Below, one piece after another: positions 10,819-20,283 of a stretch of 64,000 nucleotides of DNA. Source of the stretch: Pseudomonadota bacterium (GTDB lineage Bacteria; Pseudomonadota; Gammaproteobacteria; UBA5335); NCBI GenBank assembly GCA_002862435.1, contig PKDC01000006.1, positions 1-64,000 on the forward strand, written 5' to 3'. Within the stretch, counting starts at the first letter, position 1. Each line of letters begins with the position of its first letter. The notes under the pieces were generated by a model that saw nothing but the letters and a program-made list of their open reading frames with translations, did no database searches and was not told the DNA's origin. The position numbers and the translations under genes were made by a program.

Positions 10819-13278
10819 TTAGAACAAGTCGCGCAGTTCCTCCTGTCGGATGGGGGTTGCGGTCGATCCGGATGCCTCGCCGGGACCTTCGTTGACCGCC
10901 TCGGGGGGAAGCATGTCGGCACGGAAATACTCATAATGCCCGGCCGGATCGTCCAGGCTGGTGCGTGTGCCGGTCGCTGCAGAGACCCAGACTGCCACCA
11001 CGCCAGGCGGCAGATCAATGGCGCGACGGGGGACTTCCTTAAGTGCCCGCGACATATAGTTCGTCCAGATCGGGGTTGCGCTCACGCTACCCGATTCGCC
11101 CCGCCCCAGCGAGCGCGCCAAGTCAAATCCAACCCATGTCACGGCCACAAGATCAGGCGTATAGCCCGCGAACCAGGCATCCCGCAGCCCATTGGTGGTG
11201 CCGGTCTTGCCCGCCACATCCGGGCGATTCAGACGCAAGGCGTACTGTCCAGTTCCCCGACGAATCACATCCTGCATCAGGCTGGTCATCAGATACGTGG
11301 TGCGTCCATCCATCACCCGGGGTGCACTCCGCACCGGCTCGGGGACAAAATCAGCGCCCCCCAAGGCAATCGGGGGATGATCGGCCAGCCAGCCAGGTCC
11401 TTGCGCCGGCTGCACGCGTGGCGCGGCATCCCCACAATCCTCACAGGCCAACTCCGGCGCGCGCGCGTAGAGCAGGCGCCCGTCATGGTCCTCCACCCGG
11501 GCAATCAGGTAGGGCGTCAGCAGATAACCACCACTGGCAAAGACGCCATAGCCGCGGGCCATTTCCAACGGCGTCAACTCCGCCGTACCCAGGGAGAGCG
11601 ACAGATCGGGCGGAACATGCTGCATGGGAAAGCCGAAGCGCTCCACATAGCGCACCCCATAGCCCACGTTCATTTCTTGCAACAATCGCACCGAGACCAG
11701 GTTGCGGGAATGAACCAACCCCTCGCGCAAGGGCGTGGGGCCGTAAAAGCGGCCCGAATAATTTTCGGGGCGCCAGATCTCGCCATTGACCCCCTGGGCG
11801 TATTCCACTGGCGCATCGTTGATGATCGAAGCCGGGGTATAGCCCTTGTCGAAGGCCGCCGCATACAGGAACGGCTTGAAGCTTGAACCGGGTTGACGGC
11901 GCGCCTGGGTGGCGCGATTGAAGGGGCTCTGGACGAAATCGAAGCCACCCGCCAGGGAGAGGATGCGGCCATCCCGGGGACTGATGCTGACCAAAGCGCC
12001 CTGGACCTGCGGCACCTGCGACAGTACCCAGCGATCGCCCTGTTGCCGCACTCGAATCACATCACCCGGCTTGAGCACATCATTCGCACGTCTCGGCGCG
12101 GACCCCTGTCGATCGTCATCCAGCCAACGGCGCGCCCAGCGTATCCCTTCCCAGTCCAGCTCAACGGGGCCCACGCCCGCCATCTGAATCCGGGCATTCC
12201 GCGCGTCGACCGCCAGTACCACAGCCGGTTGCAAACCACCCACCCGCGGGACTTCACTCAAGCGCCGCGTCAGCCCGTCGCCACCCTCACCGACGGGCCA
12301 GCGAGCCTCCGGACCGCGATAACCGTGGCGACGATCGTAGTCCAGCAGTCCCTCGCGCAATGAGACGTCCGCCGCCGCCTGCAGGCGGCTATCAATGGTG
12401 GTGTAGACCGTCAGCCCCGCACGATAAATCTCGCCGCCCAAGCGCGCCTGCAACTCCTGGCGCACCATTTCAGCCAGATAAGGCGCGTTCAGGCCAATCG
12501 CGGGGCCATGCAACGTCGCGGTATTCGGCGCGGACAAGCCCGCCTCAAGCTGTTCCGCAGAAATCCAGCCCAGGTGGTGCATGCGGCGCAGCACATAGTC
12601 CCGGCGCGCCAGGGCAGCAGCAGGATTGGCGACGGGGTTGATCTTCGAGGGCGCCTTGGGCAGGCCCGCCAGGGTTGCCCATTCGGGTAGCGACAGTTCC
12701 CAGACGCTCTTGCCGTAATAGACGCGCGAGGCGGCTTCCATGCCATAGGCGCGCTGCCCGAGATAAATCTTGTTGAGGTACAGGGCCAGGATGTCTTCCT
12801 TGCCCAGTTCGTGCTCGATCCGGAACGCCAGCAGGATTTCGGTGAGTTTGCGCTGGTAGGTCTTCTCGGGGCTCAGGAAAAAGTTGCGCGCCACCTGCAT
12901 GGTGATGGTGCTGCCACCCTGCTCTTTTTCACCGGTCAGGACCAGCCGCGCCACAGCCCGCAACAAGCCTTGGTAGTCCACGCCGGGATGCTCGAAGAAT
13001 CGATCATCTTCGGCGGCCAGCACCGCCTTGATGAGCAGCGGCGGAAATTGGTCAAAGGAAATCGGTTCCCGGCGCTGATCGCCGAACTCACCCATCAGCA
13101 CCCGATCCTGGGTGTAGATGCGCAAGGGGACTTCGAACTGAAAATCGCGCAGGGCCTGAACGGGGGGAAGCTGGGGTTCGAGATGAAGATAGAGCGCCAG
13201 CACAATCGCAACCAGAACGGTCACTGCAGCCAGCATGGCTCCCGCCAGCAAGCCGAAAAGCCTGATCCATAAAGGCAT
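10819..13278 (-). CDS. mrcA: Penicillin-binding protein 1A
   Basis: An 819-residue bifunctional peptidoglycan synthase, anchored by one N-terminal membrane helix (about 7-30). The glycosyltransferase domain shows EDDRFFEHPGVD (catalytic Glu near 92), GGSTITMQVARNFFLSPEKT and KEDILALYLNKIYLGQRAYG. An OB-like domain follows, as usual in PBP1A. The transpeptidase domain carries S-S-F-K in RQPGSSFKPFLY (about 467), the S-R-N motif in HSRNLVSVRL and K-T-G in VAGKTGTTNGLRDAWFAGY. It faces pilM divergently, an arrangement conserved in Pseudomonas and relatives. Confidence 0.96.
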   Translation of the reverse strand: MPLWIRLFGLLAGAMLAAVTVLVAIVLALYLHLEPQLPPVQALRDFQFEVPLRIYTQDRVLMGEFGDQRREPISFDQFPPLLIKAVLAAEDDRFFEHPGVDYQGLLRAVARLVLTGEKEQGGSTITMQVARNFFLSPEKTYQRKLTEILLAFRIEHELGKEDILALYLNKIYLGQRAYGMEAASRVYYGKSVWELSLPEWATLAGLPKAPSKINPVANPAAALARRDYVLRRMHHLGWISAEQLEAGLSAPNTATLHGPAIGLNAPYLAEMVRQELQARLGGEIYRAGLTVYTTIDSRLQAAADVSLREGLLDYDRRHGYRGPEARWPVGEGGDGLTRRLSEVPRVGGLQPAVVLAVDARNARIQMAGVGPVELDWEGIRWARRWLDDDRQGSAPRRANDVLKPGDVIRVRQQGDRWVLSQVPQVQGALVSISPRDGRILSLAGGFDFVQSPFNRATQARRQPGSSFKPFLYAAAFDKGYTPASIINDAPVEYAQGVNGEIWRPENYSGRFYGPTPLREGLVHSRNLVSVRLLQEMNVGYGVRYVERFGFPMQHVPPDLSLSLGTAELTPLEMARGYGVFASGGYLLTPYLIARVEDHDGRLLYARAPELACEDCGDAAPRVQPAQGPGWLADHPPIALGGADFVPEPVRSAPRVMDGRTTYLMTSLMQDVIRRGTGQYALRLNRPDVAGKTGTTNGLRDAWFAGYTPDLVAVTWVGFDLARSLGRGESGSVSATPIWTNYMSRALKEVPRRAIDLPPGVVAVWVSAATGTRTSLDDPAGHYEYFRADMLPPEAVNEGPGEASGSTATPIRQEELRDLF

Positions 13279-13322
13279 GGTTCACACAGCCGATAAAACC
13301 AGCGGGCGGATCGCCGGGGGGC

Positions 13323-13353
13323 ATTATACGCGGCCCATCGTCGAACCTGACAA
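13323..13353 (-). promoter_or_regulatory. Probable promoter of mrcA
   Basis: On the minus strand a perfect -10 box TATAAT occupies 13328-13323, with TTGTCA at 13353-13348 as a possible -35 box and 19 bases between them, slightly long. The start of transcription would be near 13316, about 38 bases before the mrcA ATG. Confidence 0.45.
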
Positions 13354-13359
13354 GCCATC

Positions 13360-13378
13360 GCGCGTCAAGTTGACGCGC
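13360..13378. repeat. 19-bp perfect palindrome in the mrcA-pilM divergent region
   Basis: GCGCGTCAA (13360-13368), a single central G, then TTGACGCGC (13370-13378). It lies immediately upstream of the mrcA -35 box and about 120 bases before pilM. It may be an operator for either gene; no known regulator consensus is recognised. Confidence 0.6.
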
Positions 13379-13428
13379 CAACGGCCGATCTGGATTACCG
13401 ACGGAGAAAGCAAACCGGACCGGTTTCC

Positions 13429-13446
13429 GTTTTCCAGCCGGAAAAC
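13429..13446. repeat. Inverted repeat upstream of pilM
   Basis: GTTTTCC (13429-13435) and GGAAAAC (13440-13446) pair around the four bases AGCC. It lies 52 bases before the pilM start. No T-tract follows, so it is more likely an operator or leader hairpin than a terminator. Confidence 0.5.
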
Positions 13447-13498
13447 AGTGCTTCCATCCGCGAAGATTCATCACAGCCAGGGCTGGGGAAGGAATAAC

Positions 13499-14560
13499 GT
13501 GTTGTTCAAGCGTCGCATCAAGCCCCTGCTGGGACTGGACATCAGCTCCACTGCGGTCAAGTTGATCGAATTGGGCGGAGACCGCCAGCACCCACAGGTG
13601 ATCAGCTATGCCGCAGTGGGGCTATCACCCGATTCGGTGACTGATAAACAGGTCACCGATCCGGAGGCCGTGGGGCAAGCCATCCGCAAGGCCATCAAAC
13701 AATCGGGGACGCGCACGCGTGAGGTCGTCGTTGCGGTGGGCGGCGCGACAGTCATCTCCAAAACCATTGCCATGCCGGCGGATCTCTCCGAACGCGAGCT
13801 GGAACAGCAAATTCGCCAGGAAGCCGATCAATACATCCCCTATCCCCTGGATGAAGTGGGCATGGATTTCGAGGTGCTCGGCCCCTCCGCGGAAGAAGAC
13901 CACGCTGTCTCGATATTGCTGGCCGCCTGCCGCAGCGAAACCATCGACAATCGCGTGGCCGCGGTCCATCTCGCGGGGCTCACCTGCAAAATCGTCGACA
14001 TTGAATCCAATGCCCTCGAAAACGCCTGCGTCCTCATCGGCGAACAATTCAAACTCAAGAATCCCGAGCAAGGAGTGGCCGTGGTCGATATCGGCGCCAC
14101 CACCACCACCCTCAACATCATGCAGGGCAGCAACATCGTCTACACGCGTGATCAGGCCTTCGGAGGCAAGCAGCTGACCGAGGAGATCATGGCCCATTAC
14201 GGCCTGTCCTATGAGGAAGCCGGCAAAGCGAAGCGGCGCGGCGGACTGCCGGACAGTTACGGCGACGAGGTGCTCAAGCCCTTCATGCAGGATGTGATCA
14301 GCCATGTGGAGCGTGCCCTGCAGTTCTTTTTTTCCTCCAACAGCCGCATTGAGAAGATCGGCCAGATCGTTCTGGCAGGTGGATGCGCCAGCATTCCGGG
14401 TCTTGACCAGGCGGTGGAAGAACACCTGGAAGTTGCCACCCGCATCGCCGATCCTTTCGCGGGGATGAAAATCCTGCCCCGGGCCCGCCCCCGGCAACTC
14501 AAGCTGGATGCCCCGGCCCTGATGACGGCGTGCGGGCTGGCCATGCGGAGTTTCGACTGA
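13499..14560 (+). CDS. pilM: Type IV pilus assembly ATPase-like protein PilM
   Basis: A 353-residue actin-like cytoplasmic protein that binds the N-terminus of PilN and links the pilus alignment complex to the motor. The FtsA/PilM fold is shown by GLDISSTAVKLIEL at the start, GVAVVDIGATTTTLNIM in the middle and IVLAGGCASIPGLDQAVEEHL near the end. I start at the GTG at 13499, preceded by GGAAGGA seven bases upstream, which gives the typical MLFKRRIKPLLGLDIS N-terminus. The frame is open further upstream but lacks family resemblance there. First gene of pilMNOPQ. Confidence 0.95.
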   Translation: MLFKRRIKPLLGLDISSTAVKLIELGGDRQHPQVISYAAVGLSPDSVTDKQVTDPEAVGQAIRKAIKQSGTRTREVVVAVGGATVISKTIAMPADLSERELEQQIRQEADQYIPYPLDEVGMDFEVLGPSAEEDHAVSILLAACRSETIDNRVAAVHLAGLTCKIVDIESNALENACVLIGEQFKLKNPEQGVAVVDIGATTTTLNIMQGSNIVYTRDQAFGGKQLTEEIMAHYGLSYEEAGKAKRRGGLPDSYGDEVLKPFMQDVISHVERALQFFFSSNSRIEKIGQIVLAGGCASIPGLDQAVEEHLEVATRIADPFAGMKILPRARPRQLKLDAPALMTACGLAMRSFD

Positions 14561-15129
14561 TGACTCACCACATCAATCTCCTCCCCTGGCGGGAACAGCA
14601 GCGCAAGGAACGGCAGCGTCAGTTCCTGATCAGCCTGATTGGCGCAGCGATCGTCGCCCTCGGTGGGGTGTTCCTGGCGAATTCCTATGTGCAGACCCAC
14701 ATCGATCGCCAAAATGCCCGCAACAGCCGCATTGAACAAGAAAATAAGGCACTCGACATCCAGATCGCTGAAATCCGGGATTTACAGAAAACCCGGCAAA
14801 ACCTCATCGAGCGGATGCGGGTCATCGAGCAACTGCAGGATCAGCGCACCACCAGCGTTCATCTGTTTGATGAACTGATCAGCACCCTGCCCGACGGCGT
14901 GACGGTCACCGCGATGCGTCAGGAGGCCGCGCAGATCACCCTGGACGGACAGGCCCAGTCCAACGCGCGCGTTTCCAGCTACATGAAAAACCTCGACGCA
15001 TCGTCCTGGTTCCAGGATCCCCAGCTGGTGGTGATCGAAACCAAAGAGGGCAAGAACGGACGTTTTGCCCAATTTTCACTGCGGGTCCAGCTCACCCGTC
15101 CAAACGCGGAGGCGGAGGTCAAATCATGA
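14560..15129 (+). CDS. pilN: Type IV pilus assembly protein PilN
   Basis: A 189-residue inner-membrane protein with the conserved cytoplasmic N-terminus INLLPWREQQRKER (residues 5-18), which docks into PilM. One membrane helix follows at about 26-45, then a coiled-coil stretch (NARNSRIEQENKALDIQIAEIRDLQKTRQN in part) and a ferredoxin-like periplasmic domain. The ATG at 14560 shares its first base with the last base of the pilM stop, so translation is coupled. It forms a heterodimer with PilO. Confidence 0.95.
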   Translation: MTHHINLLPWREQQRKERQRQFLISLIGAAIVALGGVFLANSYVQTHIDRQNARNSRIEQENKALDIQIAEIRDLQKTRQNLIERMRVIEQLQDQRTTSVHLFDELISTLPDGVTVTAMRQEAAQITLDGQAQSNARVSSYMKNLDASSWFQDPQLVVIETKEGKNGRFAQFSLRVQLTRPNAEAEVKS

Positions 15130-15782
15130 AACTCGACATGTCCGCCTTGTCCAGGCTACAGGCCGATCTGCGCAATCTCGATCCGAACAATCCGGGCAGC
15201 TGGCCCGTATCGATCCGCAATCTGGCCTTGGTCCTGCTGATAATGCTGCTGGGTGGGCTGGGGTATTGGTTCCAGATCCAGCCCCAGATCACCGCGCTGA
15301 AGGCCGCTCAGAACCGCGAACCCGAATTGCGCCTGAGCTTTGAAGCCAAGCAGCGTCAAGTGGCCAATCTCGACGCCTATAAAATCCAGTTGCGGGAGAT
15401 GCAGGAGCGCTTCGCCACCATGCTGCGGCAACTGCCCAGCCAGACGGAAATGGCCAACCTGCTGCAGGACATCTCCCAGACACGGGTCGGCACGGGGCTG
15501 GAAGAACAAATCTTCAAGCCTGAGGCAGAACGGCCCTTGGAATTCTATGCCGAAGCGCCGATCCGCATTCGCCTGACCGGCACCTATCACCAGATGGGCG
15601 ACTTCGCCAGCGGATTGGCCGCCCTGCCACGCATCGTCACCCTCAGCAGCATCAGCCTGGGTGACGCCAAGATGGGAGCGGGTCAACTGGTGATGGACGC
15701 CACTGCCATGACCTACCGTTACCTGGAAGAACCCCAGGTCCAGGGATCCGTTGCGGGCGCCAAACCGGGAGCCACCCCATGA
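15126..15782 (+). CDS. pilO: Type IV pilus assembly protein PilO
   Basis: A 218-residue bitopic inner-membrane protein. The cytoplasmic start SRLQADLRNLDPNNPGSWP is typical of PilO, followed by a helix at about 32-51, a periplasmic coiled coil and a domain containing YHQMGDFASGLAALPRIVTL. It partners with PilN and PilP. It overlaps pilN by four bases and pilP by four bases. Confidence 0.95.
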   Translation: MKLDMSALSRLQADLRNLDPNNPGSWPVSIRNLALVLLIMLLGGLGYWFQIQPQITALKAAQNREPELRLSFEAKQRQVANLDAYKIQLREMQERFATMLRQLPSQTEMANLLQDISQTRVGTGLEEQIFKPEAERPLEFYAEAPIRIRLTGTYHQMGDFASGLAALPRIVTLSSISLGDAKMGAGQLVMDATAMTYRYLEEPQVQGSVAGAKPGATP

Positions 15783-16339
15783 GCCATCAGATAGTCGAGA
15801 GACGCCTCCGCGCCCAGGGAACGCGTACTGACCGGCGTGGCCGCTGGATCGGCATGGTCCTGCTCGCCGCCCTGGCTGGCTGCAGCAAGGACAACTCGGA
15901 CCTGGACAGTTATTTCGCCGAGGTCAAGGACCGCAAATCCACCGATATCGAGATGGTTCCCCAGATGCGCCCCTACGAACGCTTTACCTATGTGGGTTCA
16001 GGGCGCCGCAGTCCCTTCGACAATGCCGAAACGGAAATCGCGCGCCTGAAACCCAACAATGGCCTTGCCCCGGACCTGCAACGCAGGCGCGAGCCGCTGG
16101 AAGAATTCCCCCTGGACGCCCTCAACCTGCTGGGCGTGCTCGGCTATGGCGATAAACGCTGGGCCTTGGTGCGGTCCGCCGATGGCATTGTCCACCGTGT
16201 CGCGGTAGGGCAGCACCTGGGCCGTAACAGTGGACGGGTGACTGCCATTTCCGAGCGCAAAGTGGACCTGAAGGAAATCGTCCCGGATGGCCTGGGCGGC
16301 TGGATGCAACGAGACGCCTGGATCGCCCAGAGCGAATAA
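15779..16339 (+). CDS. pilP: Type IV pilus assembly lipoprotein PilP
   Basis: A 186-residue lipoprotein that connects the PilN/PilO pair in the inner membrane with the secretin PilQ. The lipobox is L-A-G-C with the modified Cys at about residue 38, after a hydrophobic stretch MVLLAALAG. The stretch before it is long and basic (about 25 residues), so a start further inside is possible; I keep the ATG at 15779 because it overlaps the pilO stop. Signatures: YVGSGRRSPFDN, PLEEFPLDALNLLGVLGYGDKRWALV and VGQHLGRNSGRVTAI. Confidence 0.93.
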   Translation: MSHQIVERRLRAQGTRTDRRGRWIGMVLLAALAGCSKDNSDLDSYFAEVKDRKSTDIEMVPQMRPYERFTYVGSGRRSPFDNAETEIARLKPNNGLAPDLQRRREPLEEFPLDALNLLGVLGYGDKRWALVRSADGIVHRVAVGQHLGRNSGRVTAISERKVDLKEIVPDGLGGWMQRDAWIAQSE

Positions 16340-16397
16340 AAATCGGACCCTGCCTGGTTTGGCAGTCAATACGCCCTGCGCAAGGGCCCCGGAGACC

Positions 16398-18560
16398 ATG
16401 ACCATGAAAGCCCCTGTATCACTGACCCGTTGGCTGGAGATGCTGTTCTTCTGCCTGCTGTGGGCCGCCCTCGCCACACCGGCGCAGGCCGAACTGGCGC
16501 TGGAGCGCGTCGAATCCAGCCGGCGCGGCGCGGATCAACTCGAAATCGCCCTGACCCTGTCCGGGCCAGCGCCCCAGCCGGGGGTTTTCACCACCCGTAC
16601 CCCCAGCCGGATTGCGCTGGACCTGCCCCAGGTCAGCAATCGCACCGCGCGGCGCAGCCATCCCGTGGGGATCGGCCTGACGCAGGCCGTGCAGGTGGTC
16701 GAGGCGGGCGGCCGCACCCGCGTGGTCATTGAACTGACCGACCTGCCGCAATACCAGCTCAGGGTGGACGGCAACCGTATCCTGGTCACCCTGGACAACC
16801 GCGTGATCCCCGGCGCCATGGCCGCTCTGCCCCCCTCACCACAGGGGGAAACTGTCATCTCGTCAACAGGTCAGGGCATTCAAAGTCTGGATTTTCGACG
16901 CGGCGAGCAGGGGGAAGGCCGCATCATGATCCAGCTGAATGACCCCAAGACCGCCATGGACATGACTCAGCGCGGTGAAGACACCGTGGTCACGCTCAGC
17001 CGCGCGCGACTGCCGGAATCCCTGCGTCAACGCCTGGATGTGAAAGACTTCGCCACCCCGGTCCACACCATCGAGGCGCGCCAGGTGGGCAACGATGCCG
17101 TGCTCACCATCCGCGCCTTACCGGATGCCGAGGCCATGGCCTATCAGACCGATGGCCTGCTGACCGTCGCCTTTCGAACACCTGCTCGCCGGGATCAACC
17201 GGGAAGCGCGATTGGCCGCTTCGGCGGCGGACAGCCGGTGAGCCTCAATTTCCAGAACGTGGAAACCCGCGCGCTCCTGCAGATCCTGGCGGATGTTTCC
17301 GGCAAGAACATGGTCCTCTCCGACAGCATCGGCGGCACCATGGCCCTGCGTCTGCAGAATGTGCCTTGGGACCAGGCGCTGGAAATCATCATGCAAAGCC
17401 GGGGCCTGGCCCTGCGCGAAGTCGGCGACACGCTGATGGTGGCGCCGGCGACCGAAATCGCCGCCTTCCAGGATCAGCAACGCAAGACCGAACAGGCCGC
17501 GCCGATGCGCTCGGAGTTCATCCAGATCAATTACGCCAAGGCCAAGGACCTCGCTGCCCTGCTCAAGAGCGAGGGGCGCAACCTGCTGTCCCCCCAGGGC
17601 CAGGTCTCGGTGGATGAACGCACCAACACCCTGCTGGTGATGGAAACCGGCAGTCGCCTCGCCGACATCCGGGCGCTGGTCGCCAAGCTCGATGTGGCGG
17701 TCACCCAGGTGCTGATCGAGGCACGCATCGTGGTCGCGAGCGACGACTTCAGCCGTGACCTGGGCGCCCGCTTCGGTTTCACGGGGCTCGACTCCTTCGA
17801 GAAGCAACGCGGTCTGAATGTAATGAGCGGAACCCTGGCCGGCACCGACACGAGTGTTGCAGGTTCTCTGGACAGCCTGAATGATCCCGCGAATGGCACG
17901 GTATTCCCAACGAAGATACCCACCGGCGAGGGCGGCTTCCCGCAACGCCTCAACGTCAACCTGCCCGCCTTGCCCGCCGGCGGTCTCCCGGCCTCCATCG
18001 CGCTGGCCATCCTGGGCCAGGATTTCCTGGTCGATCTGGAGCTTTCCGCCCTGCAGGCAGAAGGCAAGGGCGAGATCCTCTCCAACCCGCGCGTACTCAC
18101 TGCCAACCAGAAGGCCGCCTCCATCCGCCAGGGCGTGGAGATTCCCTACCAGCAATCCGCTGGTGGCTCTTCGGGCGGCACCTCCATCGCCTTCAAGGAG
18201 GCCGTGCTGTCCCTGGAAGTGACGCCCCAGATCACACCGGATAACCGGGTGATCATGGATCTCAGGGTGACCCGGAACAACGTCGGGCAATTGGTGCCTA
18301 CCGGCTCCGGAGGCTTCGTGCCCAGCATCGACAAGCGCGAACTCAACACCCAGGTGCTGGTCAACAATGGCGAAACCATCGTCCTGGGTGGCGTGTATGA
18401 ACAGGAAAGCAGTGACGCGGTGAACAAGGTCCCCTTGCTGGGCGATATCCCGCTGCTCGGCGCCCTGTTCCGGCAAAACAGCAAATCGAGCACCAAGCGT
18501 GAATTGCTGATCTTCATCACCCCCAAGATCGTGAAGGAAGGTCTGGCCCTGACGCCCTGA
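16398..18560 (+). CDS. pilQ: Type IV pilus secretin PilQ
   Basis: An outer-membrane secretin of about 720 residues through which the pilus passes. It has a signal peptide ending near ATPAQAE and two AMIN-type domains that bind peptidoglycan (about 40-140 and 170-280). An STN/N0 domain follows (VSLNFQNVETRALLQILADVSG in part), then an N1 domain, and the C-terminal secretin core with VPLLGDIPLLGALFR and LLIFITPKIV. Two in-frame ATGs exist at 16398 and 16404. A GGAG at 16391-16394 is better spaced for the second, so the protein may begin MKAPVS. Last gene of pilMNOPQ; aroK follows after 61 bases. Confidence 0.95.
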   Translation: MTMKAPVSLTRWLEMLFFCLLWAALATPAQAELALERVESSRRGADQLEIALTLSGPAPQPGVFTTRTPSRIALDLPQVSNRTARRSHPVGIGLTQAVQVVEAGGRTRVVIELTDLPQYQLRVDGNRILVTLDNRVIPGAMAALPPSPQGETVISSTGQGIQSLDFRRGEQGEGRIMIQLNDPKTAMDMTQRGEDTVVTLSRARLPESLRQRLDVKDFATPVHTIEARQVGNDAVLTIRALPDAEAMAYQTDGLLTVAFRTPARRDQPGSAIGRFGGGQPVSLNFQNVETRALLQILADVSGKNMVLSDSIGGTMALRLQNVPWDQALEIIMQSRGLALREVGDTLMVAPATEIAAFQDQQRKTEQAAPMRSEFIQINYAKAKDLAALLKSEGRNLLSPQGQVSVDERTNTLLVMETGSRLADIRALVAKLDVAVTQVLIEARIVVASDDFSRDLGARFGFTGLDSFEKQRGLNVMSGTLAGTDTSVAGSLDSLNDPANGTVFPTKIPTGEGGFPQRLNVNLPALPAGGLPASIALAILGQDFLVDLELSALQAEGKGEILSNPRVLTANQKAASIRQGVEIPYQQSAGGSSGGTSIAFKEAVLSLEVTPQITPDNRVIMDLRVTRNNVGQLVPTGSGGFVPSIDKRELNTQVLVNNGETIVLGGVYEQESSDAVNKVPLLGDIPLLGALFRQNSKSSTKRELLIFITPKIVKEGLALTP

Positions 18561-18584
18561 AACCATCGGAGCAAGGGGGGCAGG

Positions 18585-18614
18585 CTGACTGCCCTCCCAT
18601 CCCCTGAGTATACT
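18585..18614 (+). promoter_or_regulatory. Possible promoter of aroK, placing the transcript start at the ATG
   Basis: A -10-like TATACT (18609-18614) is preceded at 18 bases by CTGACT (18585-18590). Transcription would begin around 18620-18622, which is the aroK ATG itself, and no ribosome-binding site is visible before that ATG. A small hairpin, GGGCAG (18578-18583) with CTGCCC (18589-18594), lies between pilQ and this promoter. Confidence 0.35.
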
Positions 18615-18621
18615 GTCGCCC

Positions 18622-19173
18622 ATGGACGGTTTGCCCGAGCGTATCTTTCTCATTGGGCCCATGGGAGCGGGCAAGACCACCGTGGGTCAACGCCTTGCGC
18701 ATCTGCTGGGCTACCACTTCGTCGACACCGATCATGAAGTCGAGGCCCGCACCGGCGTCGACATCGCCTACATCTTCGAACGCGAAGGCGAAGCCGGTTT
18801 CCGGCGCCGGGAAGCGGCCGTGGTGGCGGATCTCACCAAAACACCGCGCGTGGTATTGGCCACTGGCGGCGGGGCCGTCCTGCTCGCCGAGAACCGCCAA
18901 GCCCTGCAGCAACGCGGGCTGGTGATCTACCTCGCCACCTCGGTGCCCGAGCAATTGCGCCGTACCCGCCACAGCCACCATCGTCCCCTGCTGAAGACCC
19001 CGGATCGGGAAGCGCGCCTGCACGCCCTGCTCGCCGTGCGCGACCCGCTGTATCGGGAAATCGCCGACTGGGTGGTGGACACGGACAGCCAGCAGCCGCG
19101 CCATGTGGCCAGTCGGCTGGCCGAGCGCCTGCGCCCCTCCGCCGAGCCTGCGGCGAATGCCGAAACCGCCTGA
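18622..19173 (+). CDS. aroK: Shikimate kinase
   Basis: Phosphorylates shikimate at the 3-position in the chorismate pathway. The 183-residue P-loop enzyme has Walker A GPMGAGKTT at about 12-20, the shikimate-binding D-T-D in FVDTDHEVEARTG at about 34-36, FRRREAAVV with the substrate-binding Arg, and ATGGGAVL at about 80. The lid region is RTRHSHHRPLL. It sits between pilQ and aroB as in other Gammaproteobacteria. Confidence 0.96.
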   Translation: MDGLPERIFLIGPMGAGKTTVGQRLAHLLGYHFVDTDHEVEARTGVDIAYIFEREGEAGFRRREAAVVADLTKTPRVVLATGGGAVLLAENRQALQQRGLVIYLATSVPEQLRRTRHSHHRPLLKTPDREARLHALLAVRDPLYREIADWVVDTDSQQPRHVASRLAERLRPSAEPAANAETA

Positions 19174-19197
19174 ACCCGCCCATCGCAACGAGCCACC

Positions 19198-20283
19198 ATG
19201 CAAACCGTCACCGTCGATCTGGGCCCCCGCAGTTACCCCATCCACATCGGTTCCGGGCTGCTCGCCGAATCCAGTCTGTGGACGCCTCATCTGGGCAACG
19301 GCCAGGTCATGCTGGTCACCAACACCGTGCTGGCGCCCCGCTATCTCGCGCCCGTGCACGCCGCTCTCGGGGATTGGCGGGTGGAAACCCTGATCCTGCC
19401 CGATGGCGAAGCGACCAAGACCCTGGCCACTGCCGAACGAATCTGGGACGCGCTGCTCGCCGCCCGCTGTGGACGGGACGCCACCCTCATCGCCCTGGGG
19501 GGCGGCGTGATCGGCGACCTCACGGGTTTTGCCGCCGCCTGCTATCAACGCGGCATTGATTTCATCCAGATGCCGACCACCCTGCTGGCCCAGGTGGATT
19601 CCTCGGTGGGCGGCAAGACCGGCGTCAACCATCCGCGCGGCAAGAACATGATCGGCGCCTTCCATCAGCCGCGCTGCGTAATTGCAGACCTGGATACCCT
19701 GCGCACCCTGCCCGAGCGGGAATTGCGGGCGGGGCTGGCAGAGGTGATCAAATACGGCCTGATCGCCGATGCGCCCTTTTTCGACTGGCTGGAAACGAAC
19801 CTGGACGCCTTGCTGGATCGTGACTCGCGCGCCCTGACTCACGCCATCGCCGTGTCCTGTCGCACCAAAGCCGCCATCGTCGCGGCCGATGAACGGGAAA
19901 GCGGGGTGCGCGCCCTGCTCAACCTGGGCCACACCTTTGGCCACGCCATCGAGACCGGCATGGGCTATGGCGCCTGGCTGCATGGCGAGGCAGTGGCCAC
20001 CGGCATGCTCATGGCGGCCGACCTGTCTGCGCGTCTGGGCCAACTGGCGCCTGCGGAAGCCGATCGCATCCAGGCCTTGCTCACGCGCGCCGGCCTGCCG
20101 GTGCAGGCGCCGGCCAGCCTGGATGCGGGCCGGTTCCTGGAACTGATGGCCGTCGACAAGAAGGTGCAGGCGGGTCAACTGCGCCTGGTGCTGCTGCGCG
20201 GCATCGGCCAGGGGGAGCTACGCGCCGATGTCGACTCGCGTCCGCTGCGCGTGCTGCTGGAGCAGTTTCCCCGTGGCCCTTGA
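19198..20283 (+). CDS. aroB: 3-dehydroquinate synthase
   Basis: Converts DAHP to 3-dehydroquinate, the second step of the shikimate pathway, using NAD and a divalent metal. The 361-residue protein shows the NAD-binding [20 protein letters not shown] at about 100-119, [21 protein letters not shown] with the catalytic Lys, and [10 protein letters not shown]. The metal-binding [12 protein letters not shown] comes later, with [10 protein letters not shown] containing a further ligand. Length and motifs are standard. Its last bases contain the dgt start. Confidence 0.97.
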   Translation: MQTVTVDLGPRSYPIHIGSGLLAESSLWTPHLGNGQVMLVTNTVLAPRYLAPVHAALGDWRVETLILPDGEATKTLATAERIWDALLAARCGRDATLIALGGGVIGDLTGFAAACYQRGIDFIQMPTTLLAQVDSSVGGKTGVNHPRGKNMIGAFHQPRCVIADLDTLRTLPERELRAGLAEVIKYGLIADAPFFDWLETNLDALLDRDSRALTHAIAVSCRTKAAIVAADERESGVRALLNLGHTFGHAIETGMGYGAWLHGEAVATGMLMAADLSARLGQLAPAEADRIQALLTRAGLPVQAPASLDAGRFLELMAVDKKVQAGQLRLVLLRGIGQGELRADVDSRPLRVLLEQFPRGP

